Shown: in pieces, positions 1-8,711 of the stretch | How the letters are laid out: every line of letters starts with the position of its first letter | Position numbering within the stretch: position 1 is the first letter of the stretch | Source: Acidimicrobiales bacterium mtb01 | GTDB taxonomy: Bacteria > Actinomycetota > Acidimicrobiia > Acidimicrobiales > Ilumatobacteraceae | Length of the DNA: 64,000 nt | Assembly: GCA_004379135.1 (NCBI GenBank) | Contig: NBNI01000002.1 | Span: 124,001 to 188,000 of the forward strand | Direction of reading: 5' to 3' | The notes under the pieces: model-generated | Databases searched by the model: none | What the model was told of the DNA's origin: nothing | Seen by the model: the letters and a program-made list of their open reading frames with translations, nothing else | Translations under genes and position numbers: made by a program

Positions 1-47
1 CGGAGTATCCGCTCGCAGACATCAAGAACTCAGGGAAGGTTGGCTGA
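1..47 (+). CDS. C-terminal end of an unidentified protein (partial)
   Basis: An open frame enters from the left edge and ends at TGA 45-47, giving the tail EYPLADIKNSGKVG. The stop overlaps the ATG of the next gene (TGATG), so the two are probably translationally coupled and this gene probably belongs to the oxidase operon. Too little is visible to name it. Confidence 0.5.
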   Translation, partial: EYPLADIKNSGKVG

Positions 48-646
48 TGCTCACGCTGCCCCCCGCACCTCAGCCGGCTCCGAAGCGTCAGGTCTTCGTC
101 GGCACGGCCCTGGTCTCGGCCGCCGCGACCATGCTCGTCGGCGGAATGCTCGCCATCTGGTCGCAGTTCCGCGCCGATGCGCCGTTCCGCGAATCGCCGC
201 GCCGCGGCCCCATCAAGGACTGGATGCCCAAGGACATCGTGGTTCCCGAAGTGGCCGCCAACATGATGCTCATCGCGTTCTTCGTGGTGTGCGTCATGGC
301 CCAGTGGGCGGTGTGGTCGGCCAAGCGCAACGACCGCCAGCACGCCGGAATGGCGCTCGGCATGACGTTGCTCATGGGCCTCGCCACGCTCAACGCCCAA
401 CTCTTCATCTGGTCGCAGATGGGAGTCGACGTTCGCGGCGGTGCGTTCAATTCGATGTTCTACGCGATCACCGGTGTCATGACGTTCCTCGTGATCGCCG
501 GACTCGTGTACACGGCGGTTGCCACGTTCCGCTACCTCGGTCGCGGCAACTCCGATGTGCCGACACTGTCGGCGCATGCCCTCTATTGGTACTTCCTCAC
601 GGCGGCGTTCAGTGCCGTGTGGTTCGTGGTGTACGTGCAGAAGTGA
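47..646 (+). CDS. Heme-copper oxidase subunit III-like membrane protein
   Basis: This 199-residue protein has about five hydrophobic segments and resembles the heme-copper oxidase subunit III family, which packs against subunit I in the membrane. It is a second subunit III-like gene, because a canonical ctaE lies at 5085. The start overlaps the upstream stop. It opens the cytochrome oxidase gene block, so a structural or assembly role in the same complex is inferred. The family call rests on topology and general resemblance, not on a strict motif. Confidence 0.6.
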   Translation: MLTLPPAPQPAPKRQVFVGTALVSAAATMLVGGMLAIWSQFRADAPFRESPRRGPIKDWMPKDIVVPEVAANMMLIAFFVVCVMAQWAVWSAKRNDRQHAGMALGMTLLMGLATLNAQLFIWSQMGVDVRGGAFNSMFYAITGVMTFLVIAGLVYTAVATFRYLGRGNSDVPTLSAHALYWYFLTAAFSAVWFVVYVQK

Positions 647-655
647 CGAGGCGAC

Positions 656-1804
656 ATGATGATCACCACTAGTTCCAAACTTCTCTACGGACTCGGCGCG
701 GGTTCGCTCGCGGCCGGCTTCGTCTGGTTCGTCGCCAACGAGGGTCAGCAACTCGGCTCGGTGATGTTCGCGTTCCTCGCCGTCGCCTTCATCTTCCTGG
801 GCGCCATTGCGTCGTACACCCGCGACGGACACGTTCTCTCCACCGACACGGCGGCGCACGCGTCGTCGGCGGCTTCGCAGAAGTCGGTCGGCCGCAGCCT
901 GTGGCCCTTCGGCACGGCCGTGTCGGCGGGTGTCACCGTCGTCGGCCTCATCAGCTCGCCCGGCATCTTCAAGGTCGGTGTTGCGCTCCTCATCGCCATG
1001 TTGGGCGAATGGATGATCAGCAACTGGGCCGAGCGCGCGTCGTCGAGCAATGAGTACAACACCAAGGTTCGCGACTACCTCGTCCACCCGCTCGAGCTGC
1101 CGGTCGCGGGTGCCCTGTTGCTCGCTGTCATCGTGCTGTCGTTCTCGCGCGTCTTCCTGGCGCTCAGCAAGTCGGTCGGTGCCATCGTGTTCGCCGGAAT
1201 GGGTGCTCTGATCCTGTTCTTCGGAGCTCTCATCGCCGTGAAGCGTCAGGCGAATCGCCGCGTCGTCGGTGCAATCCTCGGCGTCCTCCTCCTGGCTCTG
1301 GCCGGGACCGGTGTGGCCACCGCTCTCGACGGCGAGCGCGAACAGCTCACCGAGGCGGCCGAAGAAGATCACTTCGCCCACCGCGGCTGCACCGAGGAGA
1401 AGGAATACTCCGACAAGAAGGCCTCGCGGGCCGTGTCGATGAAGAGCAGCATCCTCGCCAACGTGATCCTCACCGAGGACGGCCAGCTGTACGCCGAGGC
1501 CACCGGATATCCGGGTCAGCAGTCGGCGATCACCATCCAGCGCTCGAACCCGTCCACCATCTTGTTCGTCAACGAGAGCAGCGAGGCTCGCCGGATGGTT
1601 CTGAGCTACGGCAAGGTCGTCGAAGATCTGGGTGACGGCGTCGAGCGGGAAAGCGCACTCGAAGCCTGCACCTCCAAAGTCGAGAAGGGCGGCCAGCAAG
1701 CCGTCACCGTCGTGGTTCCCAAGCCGTCCTCGGCCAGCGACGAACCCTTCACCATCACCGTCCCCGGAGTCGAGGGCGCCAAGATCGACGTCTTCGTCCC
1801 GTGA
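656..1804 (+). CDS. Hypothetical multi-pass membrane protein in the oxidase operon
   Basis: 382 residues. The first 220 or so carry roughly six hydrophobic helices, and the last 150 are soluble and end in a beta-rich VTVVV/FTITVPG pattern that could be a cupredoxin-like or immunoglobulin-like extracytoplasmic domain. Two adjacent ATG codons (656 and 659) follow a GAGG ribosome site. Its stop overlaps an unused GTG just before ctaC. I do not recognise the family; position suggests an accessory or assembly factor for the terminal oxidase. Confidence 0.7.
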   Translation: MMITTSSKLLYGLGAGSLAAGFVWFVANEGQQLGSVMFAFLAVAFIFLGAIASYTRDGHVLSTDTAAHASSAASQKSVGRSLWPFGTAVSAGVTVVGLISSPGIFKVGVALLIAMLGEWMISNWAERASSSNEYNTKVRDYLVHPLELPVAGALLLAVIVLSFSRVFLALSKSVGAIVFAGMGALILFFGALIAVKRQANRRVVGAILGVLLLALAGTGVATALDGEREQLTEAAEEDHFAHRGCTEEKEYSDKKASRAVSMKSSILANVILTEDGQLYAEATGYPGQQSAITIQRSNPSTILFVNESSEARRMVLSYGKVVEDLGDGVERESALEACTSKVEKGGQQAVTVVVPKPSSASDEPFTITVPGVEGAKIDVFVP

Positions 1805-1851
1805 GTGAGAACACCATGTCAACCTCGTCGCAACCATCATCCGGAGATTCG

Positions 1852-3063
1852 ATGAAGAACCCCCGTCGTCGTTTTCTGTCCCTTGCTGGCGCCGCGGCCG
1901 GCCTGGTCGCCGTGGCCGGCTGCGCGAAGGACGCACCGCAGGACACCTGGCAGCCGGCCGGCCCCAACGCTGAAATGATCGACAACCTCCAGCGGCCGGT
2001 GTTCCTGGTGGCTGGCATCGTCGGTGTGATCGTGTTCGCCGCCGTCGCATGGGTCGTCTTCCGCTATCGCGATCGCGGTCAGGCGATCCCCGAGCAGACG
2101 CACGGCAAGCCGGCCGTCGAGATCACGCTCACCGTCATCCCTGTCCTGATCCTCATCGGTGTGGCCATCCCCACGGCGAGCACCATCTTCGATCTCGCCA
2201 AGACCGATGACACCCAGATGGTCATCAACGTGACCGGTCAGCAATGGTGGTGGGAGTACGACTACCCGGCCATCGGCGACAACGCCGCCAAGTACGGACT
2301 CAGCCAGCCGATCGTGACCTCGGGCCAGCTGGTCATTCCTGAAAACACCAAGGTTCTGCTCCGTGTCACGAGCCGCGACGTGATCCACTCGTACTGGATC
2401 CCGAAGTTGAACGGGAAGAAGGACGGTGTCCCCGGTCGCGTGCATCTGCTGCGTCTCGAGGGTTCGAAGCCCGGCATCTACGCCGGACAGTGCACCGAGT
2501 TCTGCGGTCTCTCCCATTCGTACATGCGCATGGAGACGATCGTTCTGAAGCGCGCCGACTTCGATGCTTGGGTCGCCAACCAGTTGGCACCGTACGAGGC
2601 GCCCGCCGAGGGCACGTTGGCCAAGGAAGGCGAAGCGCTCTACATCCAGCAGTGCAGCCGTTGCCACCAGGTGAACGGGCTGGCCGACGCCGAGGGCAAC
2701 CTCATCGTGTCGGCCCCCGAGCAGTACGTGGTGTCGGGAGCCGCACCCAACCTCACCAACCTGATGACGCGCAACACTTTCGCGGGCGCGTCATGGGATC
2801 TGCTCACGCAGGAGTGCCGCGACGTTGTGTGGAAGGCGTCGGCCGACGAGTTCGGTGCGAAGTACCTCGCGGGCGTGAGCGCCGATTGCCTGAATCAGAA
2901 GGACCTCCGGGAGTGGCTCCGTAACGCACCGGAGAAGAAGCCCATGTATGTCGACCCCACCAAGTTGCAGGAGACCGGCGGCAAGTACCGCGGTATGCCC
3001 GCACTCGGCCTGACCGAAGATCAGATCGACGCCCTCGTGGCGTATCTGCTCGAGCGGAAGTAA
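1852..3063 (+). CDS. ctaC: Cytochrome c oxidase subunit II with fused cytochrome c domain (Tat lipoprotein)
   Basis: Subunit II takes electrons from cytochrome c through the dinuclear CuA centre and passes them to subunit I. The ATG at 1852 has a GGAGA site and gives a twin-arginine lipoprotein signal (RRRFLSLAG, lipobox ending at Cys24); the open frame reaches back to a GTG at 1801 but that start lacks these features. Two membrane helices precede a CuA domain with the Cys/Glu/Cys/His/Met pattern in GQCTEFCGLSHSYM (about residues 212-225). A cytochrome c domain follows with CSRCH at about 268-272 and a likely axial Met near the C-terminus. This is the caa3-type arrangement. ctaD starts 13 bp downstream. 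Confidence 0.93.
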   Translation: MKNPRRRFLSLAGAAAGLVAVAGCAKDAPQDTWQPAGPNAEMIDNLQRPVFLVAGIVGVIVFAAVAWVVFRYRDRGQAIPEQTHGKPAVEITLTVIPVLILIGVAIPTASTIFDLAKTDDTQMVINVTGQQWWWEYDYPAIGDNAAKYGLSQPIVTSGQLVIPENTKVLLRVTSRDVIHSYWIPKLNGKKDGVPGRVHLLRLEGSKPGIYAGQCTEFCGLSHSYMRMETIVLKRADFDAWVANQLAPYEAPAEGTLAKEGEALYIQQCSRCHQVNGLADAEGNLIVSAPEQYVVSGAAPNLTNLMTRNTFAGASWDLLTQECRDVVWKASADEFGAKYLAGVSADCLNQKDLREWLRNAPEKKPMYVDPTKLQETGGKYRGMPALGLTEDQIDALVAYLLERK

Positions 3064-3076
3064 GGAGAACACCGAG

Positions 3077-5092
3077 ATGGCCATCATCGAACGTCCCTCC
3101 ACCGAGATCGCCGTTGCCGGCGGCGCCACTGTGGGCGTGAAGCCCAGCGAGGCACTGGGTGTTTTCAAGCGCCCGGGTGCCAGCAACTCGTGGCGCGACT
3201 GGATCGTCACGGTCGACCACAAGAAGCTCGGCATCATGTACGGCGTCGCCGCCTTCGTGTTCTTCATCATCGGCGGCATCGAGGCTCTGTTGATTCGTCT
3301 TCAGCTCATGGGCCCCGACGGCAAGGTACTCAGCGCCGATCAGTACAACCAGATGTTCACGATGCACGCCACCACGATGGTGTTCCTCTTCGTGATGCCC
3401 ATGGTCTCGGCCTTCGCCAACTACTTCATCCCGTTGCAGATCGGCGCCCGCGACGTCGCGTTCCCGCGCATCAACGCGTTCGGTTTCTGGTGCTGGCTCT
3501 TTGGCGGCATCTTCCTCAACACGTCGTGGTTCCTGGGCGGCGCGGCCGACGGCGGCTGGTTCATGTACGCGCCGAACTCCAGCACGTTGTTCTCGCCCAG
3601 CCACGGCATCGACTTCTGGGTTCTCGGTCTGCAGATCACCGGTATCGCGTCGCTCACCGGTGCCATCAACCTGATCGTCACCGTGCTCAACATGCGAGCG
3701 CCGGGCATGAAGCTCATGCGCATGCCGATCTTCACCTGGATGGCTCTGGTCGTTCAGTTCCTTCTTTTGTTCGCCATGCCCGTCATCACGGTTGCGCTGT
3801 TCCTGCTCTCGTTCCAGCGCGAATTCGACGCCACGTTCTTCGACGTGGCCGCCGGCGCCGATCCGCTGTTGTGGCAGCACTTGTTCTGGATCTTCGGTCA
3901 CCCCGAGGTGTACATCCTGATCCTGCCCTCCTTCGGCATCGTGTCCGAAGTGATTCCGGTGTTCTCCAAGAAGCCGCTGTTCGGCTATCCGATCGTGGCC
4001 ATGTCGGGTGCGGCCATCGGCTTCGTCGGATGGGGAGTGTGGGCTCACCACATGTTCGCGTCCGGACTCGGGCCGGTATCGGTCGCCGTCTTCTCGATGG
4101 CCACCATGGCCATCGCCGTTCCGACCGGTGTCAAGATCGTCAACTGGATCATGACCATGTGGGGCGGCAAGCTGCAGTTCACCACGGCCATGCTCTTCGC
4201 CATCGGCCTGGTGGTGCAGTTCACCATCGGAGGCCTCTCCGGCGTCACCCACTCGGTGGCCCCGAGCGACACCCAGCAGACCGACACGTATTACATCGTC
4301 GCCCACTTCCACTATGTGCTGTTCGGTGGCGCCATCTTCGGTCTGTTCGCCGGCTTCTACTACTGGTGGCCGAAGATGTTCCGCAAGCAACTCAACGAAG
4401 GGCTCGGCAAGGTGAACTTCTGGCTCATGGTCGTCGGCATGAACATGACCTTCGGCCCCATGCACATCCTGGGTCTGCAGGGCCAGCCGCGCCGCATGGG
4501 CGTGTGGACCGAAGCCCGCGCTGGTGAAGGCTTCTTCAACATCGGCTTCTGGAACATGATCGCCTCGATCGGATCGTTCATCCTCGCGGTCGGCGTGCTC
4601 ATGTTCATCATCAACATCGTGTACACGCACAAGTCGAAGCGTGTCCCCATCGCGCCGCTCGATCCGTGGGACGCTCGCTCGCTCGAGTGGATGACCTCGA
4701 GCCCGCCGGCCGAGCACAACTTCGACGCGATCCCGACCGTCAACCATCTCGACGAGTTCTTCCATCGCAAGTACGCGGAAGACCCGAACTCGCACGAGAT
4801 CAAGCAGGTGGCTTCGGCCGAAGAGGTGCTGGCCGACCTCAATTCGCGTCCCGACGAGCACATCCACATGCCGTCGCGTTCTTACTGGCCCATCCTCGTG
4901 GCCCTGGCTCTTCCGATCATCTGCTACGGCCTCATCTACAACCGTCTGCTGATGGCTGTCGGTGCTGCGTTCCTGCTGCTCACCATGTTCGGTTGGGCCA
5001 TGGAGCCGTCCACGGCTTCCGATGATGATTTCGATCCCCCGGCACCTGGTGAAGGTGGCGGTCACACGAAGGAGTTGGCACCCCTTGGCTGA
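3077..5092 (+). CDS. ctaD: Cytochrome c oxidase subunit I, long form with C-terminal extension
   Basis: Catalytic subunit: binds heme a and the heme a3-CuB site and reduces O2 while pumping protons. The ATG follows AAGGAG. The HPEVY motif (about residues 275-279) supplies the CuB His and the cross-linked Tyr, and HFHY (about 410-413) supplies heme ligands. At 671 residues it is longer than the roughly 550-residue core. The last 60 residues add two hydrophobic stretches beginning at SYWPILVALA, resembling actinobacterial subunit IV, so this looks like a subunit I-subunit IV fusion. The stop overlaps the ctaE start by 8 bp. Confidence 0.95.
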   Translation: MAIIERPSTEIAVAGGATVGVKPSEALGVFKRPGASNSWRDWIVTVDHKKLGIMYGVAAFVFFIIGGIEALLIRLQLMGPDGKVLSADQYNQMFTMHATTMVFLFVMPMVSAFANYFIPLQIGARDVAFPRINAFGFWCWLFGGIFLNTSWFLGGAADGGWFMYAPNSSTLFSPSHGIDFWVLGLQITGIASLTGAINLIVTVLNMRAPGMKLMRMPIFTWMALVVQFLLLFAMPVITVALFLLSFQREFDATFFDVAAGADPLLWQHLFWIFGHPEVYILILPSFGIVSEVIPVFSKKPLFGYPIVAMSGAAIGFVGWGVWAHHMFASGLGPVSVAVFSMATMAIAVPTGVKIVNWIMTMWGGKLQFTTAMLFAIGLVVQFTIGGLSGVTHSVAPSDTQQTDTYYIVAHFHYVLFGGAIFGLFAGFYYWWPKMFRKQLNEGLGKVNFWLMVVGMNMTFGPMHILGLQGQPRRMGVWTEARAGEGFFNIGFWNMIASIGSFILAVGVLMFIINIVYTHKSKRVPIAPLDPWDARSLEWMTSSPPAEHNFDAIPTVNHLDEFFHRKYAEDPNSHEIKQVASAEEVLADLNSRPDEHIHMPSRSYWPILVALALPIICYGLIYNRLLMAVGAAFLLLTMFGWAMEPSTASDDDFDPPAPGEGGGHTKELAPLG

Positions 5093-5672
5093 CACCGCTG
5101 TCGCTCACCACACCACCACGGGCTTGTCCAACAACAAGCTCGGCATGTGGTTGTTCCTCGGATCCGAATGCCTCTTGTTCGGTGGGCTCATCTCCACCTA
5201 CATGCTGTATCGCGGTCGAACCAACACCGGTCCACAGCCCGATCAGATCTACGACATTCCGTTCACCTCGGTGAGCTCGTTCGTCCTGTTGATGAGTTCG
5301 CTCACCATGGTGCTCGCGGTGTCGGCCGCCAATCGCAAGGACGACCGGAACACCAATCTGTGGCTCACGGTCACCGCGATTCTCGGTGCCACGTTCGTGG
5401 GCGGACAGGTGTACGAATTCACGGCGTTCTACCGCGAGGGTCTGGGCTTCACCACCAGCCTCTTCGGGTCGAGCTTCTACACCCTCACTGGCTTCCACGG
5501 CGTGCACGTGACCGTCGGCATCATCATGCTTATGGCTCTCGTCGGCATGGTGCGTCGCAATCGCATCCCGGGCAGCAAGGCCGAGACGGTCGAGCTGGTC
5601 GGCTTGTACTGGCACTTCGTCGACATCATCTGGATCGTGATCTTCACGCTCGTCTACCTGATTCCGTCCTGA
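5085..5672 (+). CDS. ctaE: Cytochrome c oxidase subunit III
   Basis: Canonical subunit III with five membrane helices, including the FLGSECLLFGG region early on and TGFHGVHVTVG and YWHFVDIIW near the end. The frame is open far upstream inside ctaD, but a TTG at 5085 preceded by GGAG (5071-5074) gives the sensible N-terminus ADTAVAHH and 195 residues. It overlaps ctaD by 8 bp, so coupling is likely. A paralogous subunit III-like gene sits at 47. Confidence 0.92.
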   Translation: MADTAVAHHTTTGLSNNKLGMWLFLGSECLLFGGLISTYMLYRGRTNTGPQPDQIYDIPFTSVSSFVLLMSSLTMVLAVSAANRKDDRNTNLWLTVTAILGATFVGGQVYEFTAFYREGLGFTTSLFGSSFYTLTGFHGVHVTVGIIMLMALVGMVRRNRIPGSKAETVELVGLYWHFVDIIWIVIFTLVYLIPS

Positions 5673-5688
5673 CCATCGAGGAACCATC

Positions 5689-6024
5689 ATGAGCACCGCC
5701 ACCGAACAGCCCACCGGTCACGACGATCACGCGCACGAAGAGAGCCACGGCGCCTCCGACAAGCAATACGTGATCATCGCGCTCATCCTGGCCGCCCTCA
5801 CGGCCATCGAGGTCTCGACGTACTACATCGATTTCGGGCCGCTGTTCATGCCCACGCTGTTCGTCCTCATGATCGTGAAGTTCGTGATCGTGGTCTCGTA
5901 CTTCATGCACTTGAAGTTCGACAACAAGCTGTTCAGCTACCTCTTCTACACGGGGCTGATCCTCGCCGTCGCCGTGTATTCGGGTGCCTTGGCGACCTTC
6001 AAGTTCTTCCTCCAGAAGGGCTGA
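5689..6024 (+). CDS. Cytochrome oxidase subunit IV-like small protein
   Basis: 111 residues with a His/Asp-rich N-terminus followed by three hydrophobic helices, matching prokaryotic caa3-type subunit IV proteins (the VVSYFMHLKFDNKLF stretch is typical). A GAGGA site precedes the ATG. It lies 16 bp after ctaE and 2 bp before ctaG. ctaD appears to carry its own subunit IV-like tail, so this complex may contain two small-subunit elements. Confidence 0.82.
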   Translation: MSTATEQPTGHDDHAHEESHGASDKQYVIIALILAALTAIEVSTYYIDFGPLFMPTLFVLMIVKFVIVVSYFMHLKFDNKLFSYLFYTGLILAVAVYSGALATFKFFLQKG

Positions 6025-6026
6025 TC

Positions 6027-6920
6027 GTGCTCGGGGCCGCGGCGATCGATCCGTGGCGCTTCCAGTTCCACATCGAGGTGTGGCTGCTGGTGGCGTTCCT
6101 CGTGGTTTCGTACGTGTACGCCATGCGAGTCCTCGGCCCGCGGGCCGTCGGACCGAACGGAGTGGTCGTGACGGGGCGTCAGAAGGCCGCGTTCGTCGGC
6201 GGGATCGCGATGCTGTGGTTCGCGTCCGATTGGCCGATGCACGACATCGCCGAGGAGTACCTCTACTCGGTGCACATGTTCCAGCACATGGCTCTCACCT
6301 ACTTCATGCCGCCGCTGGTGGTGTTGGCCACCCCCGAGTGGTTCGTGCGCACGCTCATCGGTGACGGTCGGGTGTACAAGTTCGTGCGGTTCATGGCCCA
6401 CCCGGTTCGAGCTGCGTTCTTCTTCAACATTGCGGTGATGGTCAGCCATGTTCCCGGAGTGGTGAACGCCTCGGTCTCCAACGGCGCCCTGCACTACAGC
6501 GTGCACGTGTTCCTCGTCCTGTCGTCGATCCTCATGTGGTTGCCGGTGGTCGGGCCGTTCCCCGAGTTCCAGATCTCGCCCATGGGAAAGATGATCTACC
6601 TGTTCATGAACAGCGTGGTGGCCACGGTTCCGGCCGGTTGGCTCACGTTCGCCGAAGGCGTCGTCTACAAGCACTACAACATCCCGTGGCGCGTGTGGGG
6701 CCTGTCGGTCACCGAAGACCAGCAGATCGCCGGAGCGATCATGAAGATCGGCGGCGCCATCTTCCTGTGGACCATCATCATCGTGATGTTCATCCAAAGG
6801 TTCGCGCGAACCTTCCGTTCGGAGAACGATTCGTCGTACGTGCGCCAGCCGCTCACCACCGCTGATGTCGAGAAGGCGTTCGCCGAGTCGCCGCCGGCGC
6901 GCGAACCCGAACCGCGCTGA
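6027..6920 (+). CDS. ctaG: CtaG-family cytochrome oxidase assembly membrane protein
   Basis: 297 residues with about seven membrane helices and the paired-His pattern YSVHMFQHM typical of the caa3-type CtaG family (distinct from Cox11). These proteins are needed for maturation of the CuB centre. GTG start 2 bp after the previous stop, with AAGGG as ribosome site. Last gene of the oxidase block; it converges on the ABC permease at 6938. Confidence 0.85.
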   Translation: MLGAAAIDPWRFQFHIEVWLLVAFLVVSYVYAMRVLGPRAVGPNGVVVTGRQKAAFVGGIAMLWFASDWPMHDIAEEYLYSVHMFQHMALTYFMPPLVVLATPEWFVRTLIGDGRVYKFVRFMAHPVRAAFFFNIAVMVSHVPGVVNASVSNGALHYSVHVFLVLSSILMWLPVVGPFPEFQISPMGKMIYLFMNSVVATVPAGWLTFAEGVVYKHYNIPWRVWGLSVTEDQQIAGAIMKIGGAIFLWTIIIVMFIQRFARTFRSENDSSYVRQPLTTADVEKAFAESPPAREPEPR

Positions 6921-6937
6921 TCATTCCTACGCGCTGA

Positions 6938-7666
6938 CTACTCCCAGCGGAACGTGAGAGCGGCCGCGATGGGCGCCGCGAGTGCCCAGGCACCGAGCAC
7001 GATCCACGACGTGTGGGGTTGCGAACCAGCCCCGACCAACGCGTCGCGCAGCACATCGGCCAACGCACCCGACGGCAGATACTTGGCCACCGCCTCGAGG
7101 CCGCTCGGCAGTTCGTCGAACGGAACGACCATGCCGCCCAGAAGAAGAAGCACGATGTACAAGCCGTTCTGAGCGGCCAGGTTCACCTCGGCCCGCAGGC
7201 GTCCGGCGATGAACAGGCCGAGACCGGCGAAGGCGACCGTTCCGGTTCCGACCGCTCCGAGAGCGAGCAACCAGCGCGCCTCGTCGGCGTTCCAGTCGAG
7301 GGCCAGGGCGATCGGAACGAGCAGGGCGAGTTGGACGCCCTCGACCACCATCACGGTGAGCGTCTTCGCGGCGAGCCACCGAGGGCGACCGAGTGGAGTG
7401 ACGCCGAGACGCTTCAGCACCTTGTAGTTGCGCTCGAATCCGGTGGCGATGCCGAGGCTCACCATCGCGGTGCTCATGATCGCGAGGGCGATGACACCCG
7501 GTGTGAGGAAGTCCATGTGGTCGTCGAGGTCGGAGGGCAGCACGTCGGTGAGCCCGAAGAAGACGAGCACGAGGACCGGAATGATGATCGTGAGAAGGAG
7601 CTGTTCGCCGTTGCGCACGAGGATGCGCAGTTCGGCCCCCAGTTGGGCGCGCAAGGGGCCGCTCAC
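6938..7666 (-). CDS. ABC-2 type transporter permease
   Basis: Membrane half of a drug/lipid-type exporter. About six hydrophobic helices follow a short cytoplasmic N-terminus. The upstream ATPase ends at TGA 7663-7665 and the GTG at 7664-7666 overlaps it (GTGA), which decides the start and gives 242 residues. Works with the ATPase at 7663-8643; substrate unknown. Confidence 0.85.
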   Translation of the reverse strand: MSGPLRAQLGAELRILVRNGEQLLLTIIIPVLVLVFFGLTDVLPSDLDDHMDFLTPGVIALAIMSTAMVSLGIATGFERNYKVLKRLGVTPLGRPRWLAAKTLTVMVVEGVQLALLVPIALALDWNADEARWLLALGAVGTGTVAFAGLGLFIAGRLRAEVNLAAQNGLYIVLLLLGGMVVPFDELPSGLEAVAKYLPSGALADVLRDALVGAGSQPHTSWIVLGAWALAAPIAAALTFRWE

Positions 7667-8643
7667 GACTCGCCTCCGGTGAGTTTCTTGAAGACGTCCT
7701 CCAGGCTGGCCACTCCGGCGCGCAGCTCGATCACGTCGATGCCGTGCTCGCTGAGCCACACCGCCAGCGCGGCGACCAGACCCTGCGGGGCATCCTCGAT
7801 GGTGTAGTGGCCGGGCTCGACTTCGTGCAGCCAATCGGCGATCGAGGCCGGCATGTCGGCCAGCGGCAGCGGGCGAGCGGTCCGGAGGCGAACCGCCTGG
7901 CGCGCCTTGCGCACGTCGTCGAGAGTGCCTTCCACGAGCACCTTGCCGTGATCGAAGATCACCACGCGGTCGGCGATCCGTTCGGCCTCGTCGAGTTCGT
8001 GCGTGGCGAGGATGACGCCGCAGCCCCGTTCGGTGAGCGAGCGGATGATCGAACGAATCGTGTCGCGGCCGTTGACGTCGACTCCGCTGGTGGGTTCGTC
8101 GAGGAAGACCACGTCGGGGCGGGACGTGAGAGCGAGGGCGAGCGAGAGCCGCTGCTTCTCTCCGCCGCTCAGGCGCCGCCACGGTGTGCGACGACGATCG
8201 GTGAGTTTCACCATCTCGAGCAGTTCGTCGGGACTCGACGTGGCCGACCCCGAGTGGAGGCCGCAGTACTGGCGCACGGTGTCGATGGGTCGAGCCGAGG
8301 GGTAGATGCCGCCCTCCTGCAACATCACGCCCACCCGTCGGTGGAGTGAGGCGCGATCGGATCGCGATCCGGCCGGATCGAGACCGAGGACCCGCACGCT
8401 GCCGGCGGTGCGGCGACGCAACCCCTCGCAGACCTCGATGGTGCTCGTCTTGCCGGCACCATTCGGGCCGAGAACCGCGGTCACCTGTCCGGCGCGGGCC
8501 GCGAACGACACGCCGTCCACCGCGGTGACGGCCCGATCTCCGCGGCCGTACCGAACGACGAGGCCATCGACCTCGACCACGTTCTCGATGCCTTTCGACG
8601 CGAGACGTGTCCCGCGAAAACTCGAGGCGTCGCTGGTCGTCAT
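7663..8643 (-). CDS. ABC transporter ATP-binding protein
   Basis: 326 residues with Walker A (GPNGAGKTS), signature LSGGEKQRLS, Walker B (VVFLDEPTSG) and a switch His, then a C-terminal extension seen in DrrA-like exporters. It energises the permease encoded next on the same strand through a 4-bp overlap. The ATG at 8643 has no clear ribosome site. Diverges from serS. Confidence 0.9.
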   Translation of the reverse strand: MTTSDASSFRGTRLASKGIENVVEVDGLVVRYGRGDRAVTAVDGVSFAARAGQVTAVLGPNGAGKTSTIEVCEGLRRRTAGSVRVLGLDPAGSRSDRASLHRRVGVMLQEGGIYPSARPIDTVRQYCGLHSGSATSSPDELLEMVKLTDRRRTPWRRLSGGEKQRLSLALALTSRPDVVFLDEPTSGVDVNGRDTIRSIIRSLTERGCGVILATHELDEAERIADRVVIFDHGKVLVEGTLDDVRKARQAVRLRTARPLPLADMPASIADWLHEVEPGHYTIEDAPQGLVAALAVWLSEHGIDVIELRAGVASLEDVFKKLTGGES

Positions 8644-8711
8644 CGCTTCGACATTAGTGGCGTCGTATTGACGAAGGGTCGGCTGAAGGGGTCGGGTAAC
8701 CTCAAGTCCCT

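Noticed and set aside
2804-5095. 763-codon open frame on the minus strand across ctaC/ctaD
   Set aside because: Its translation is a low-complexity Glu/Asp/His/Arg-rich shadow of a well-supported oxidase gene; such antisense frames are common in high-GC DNA.
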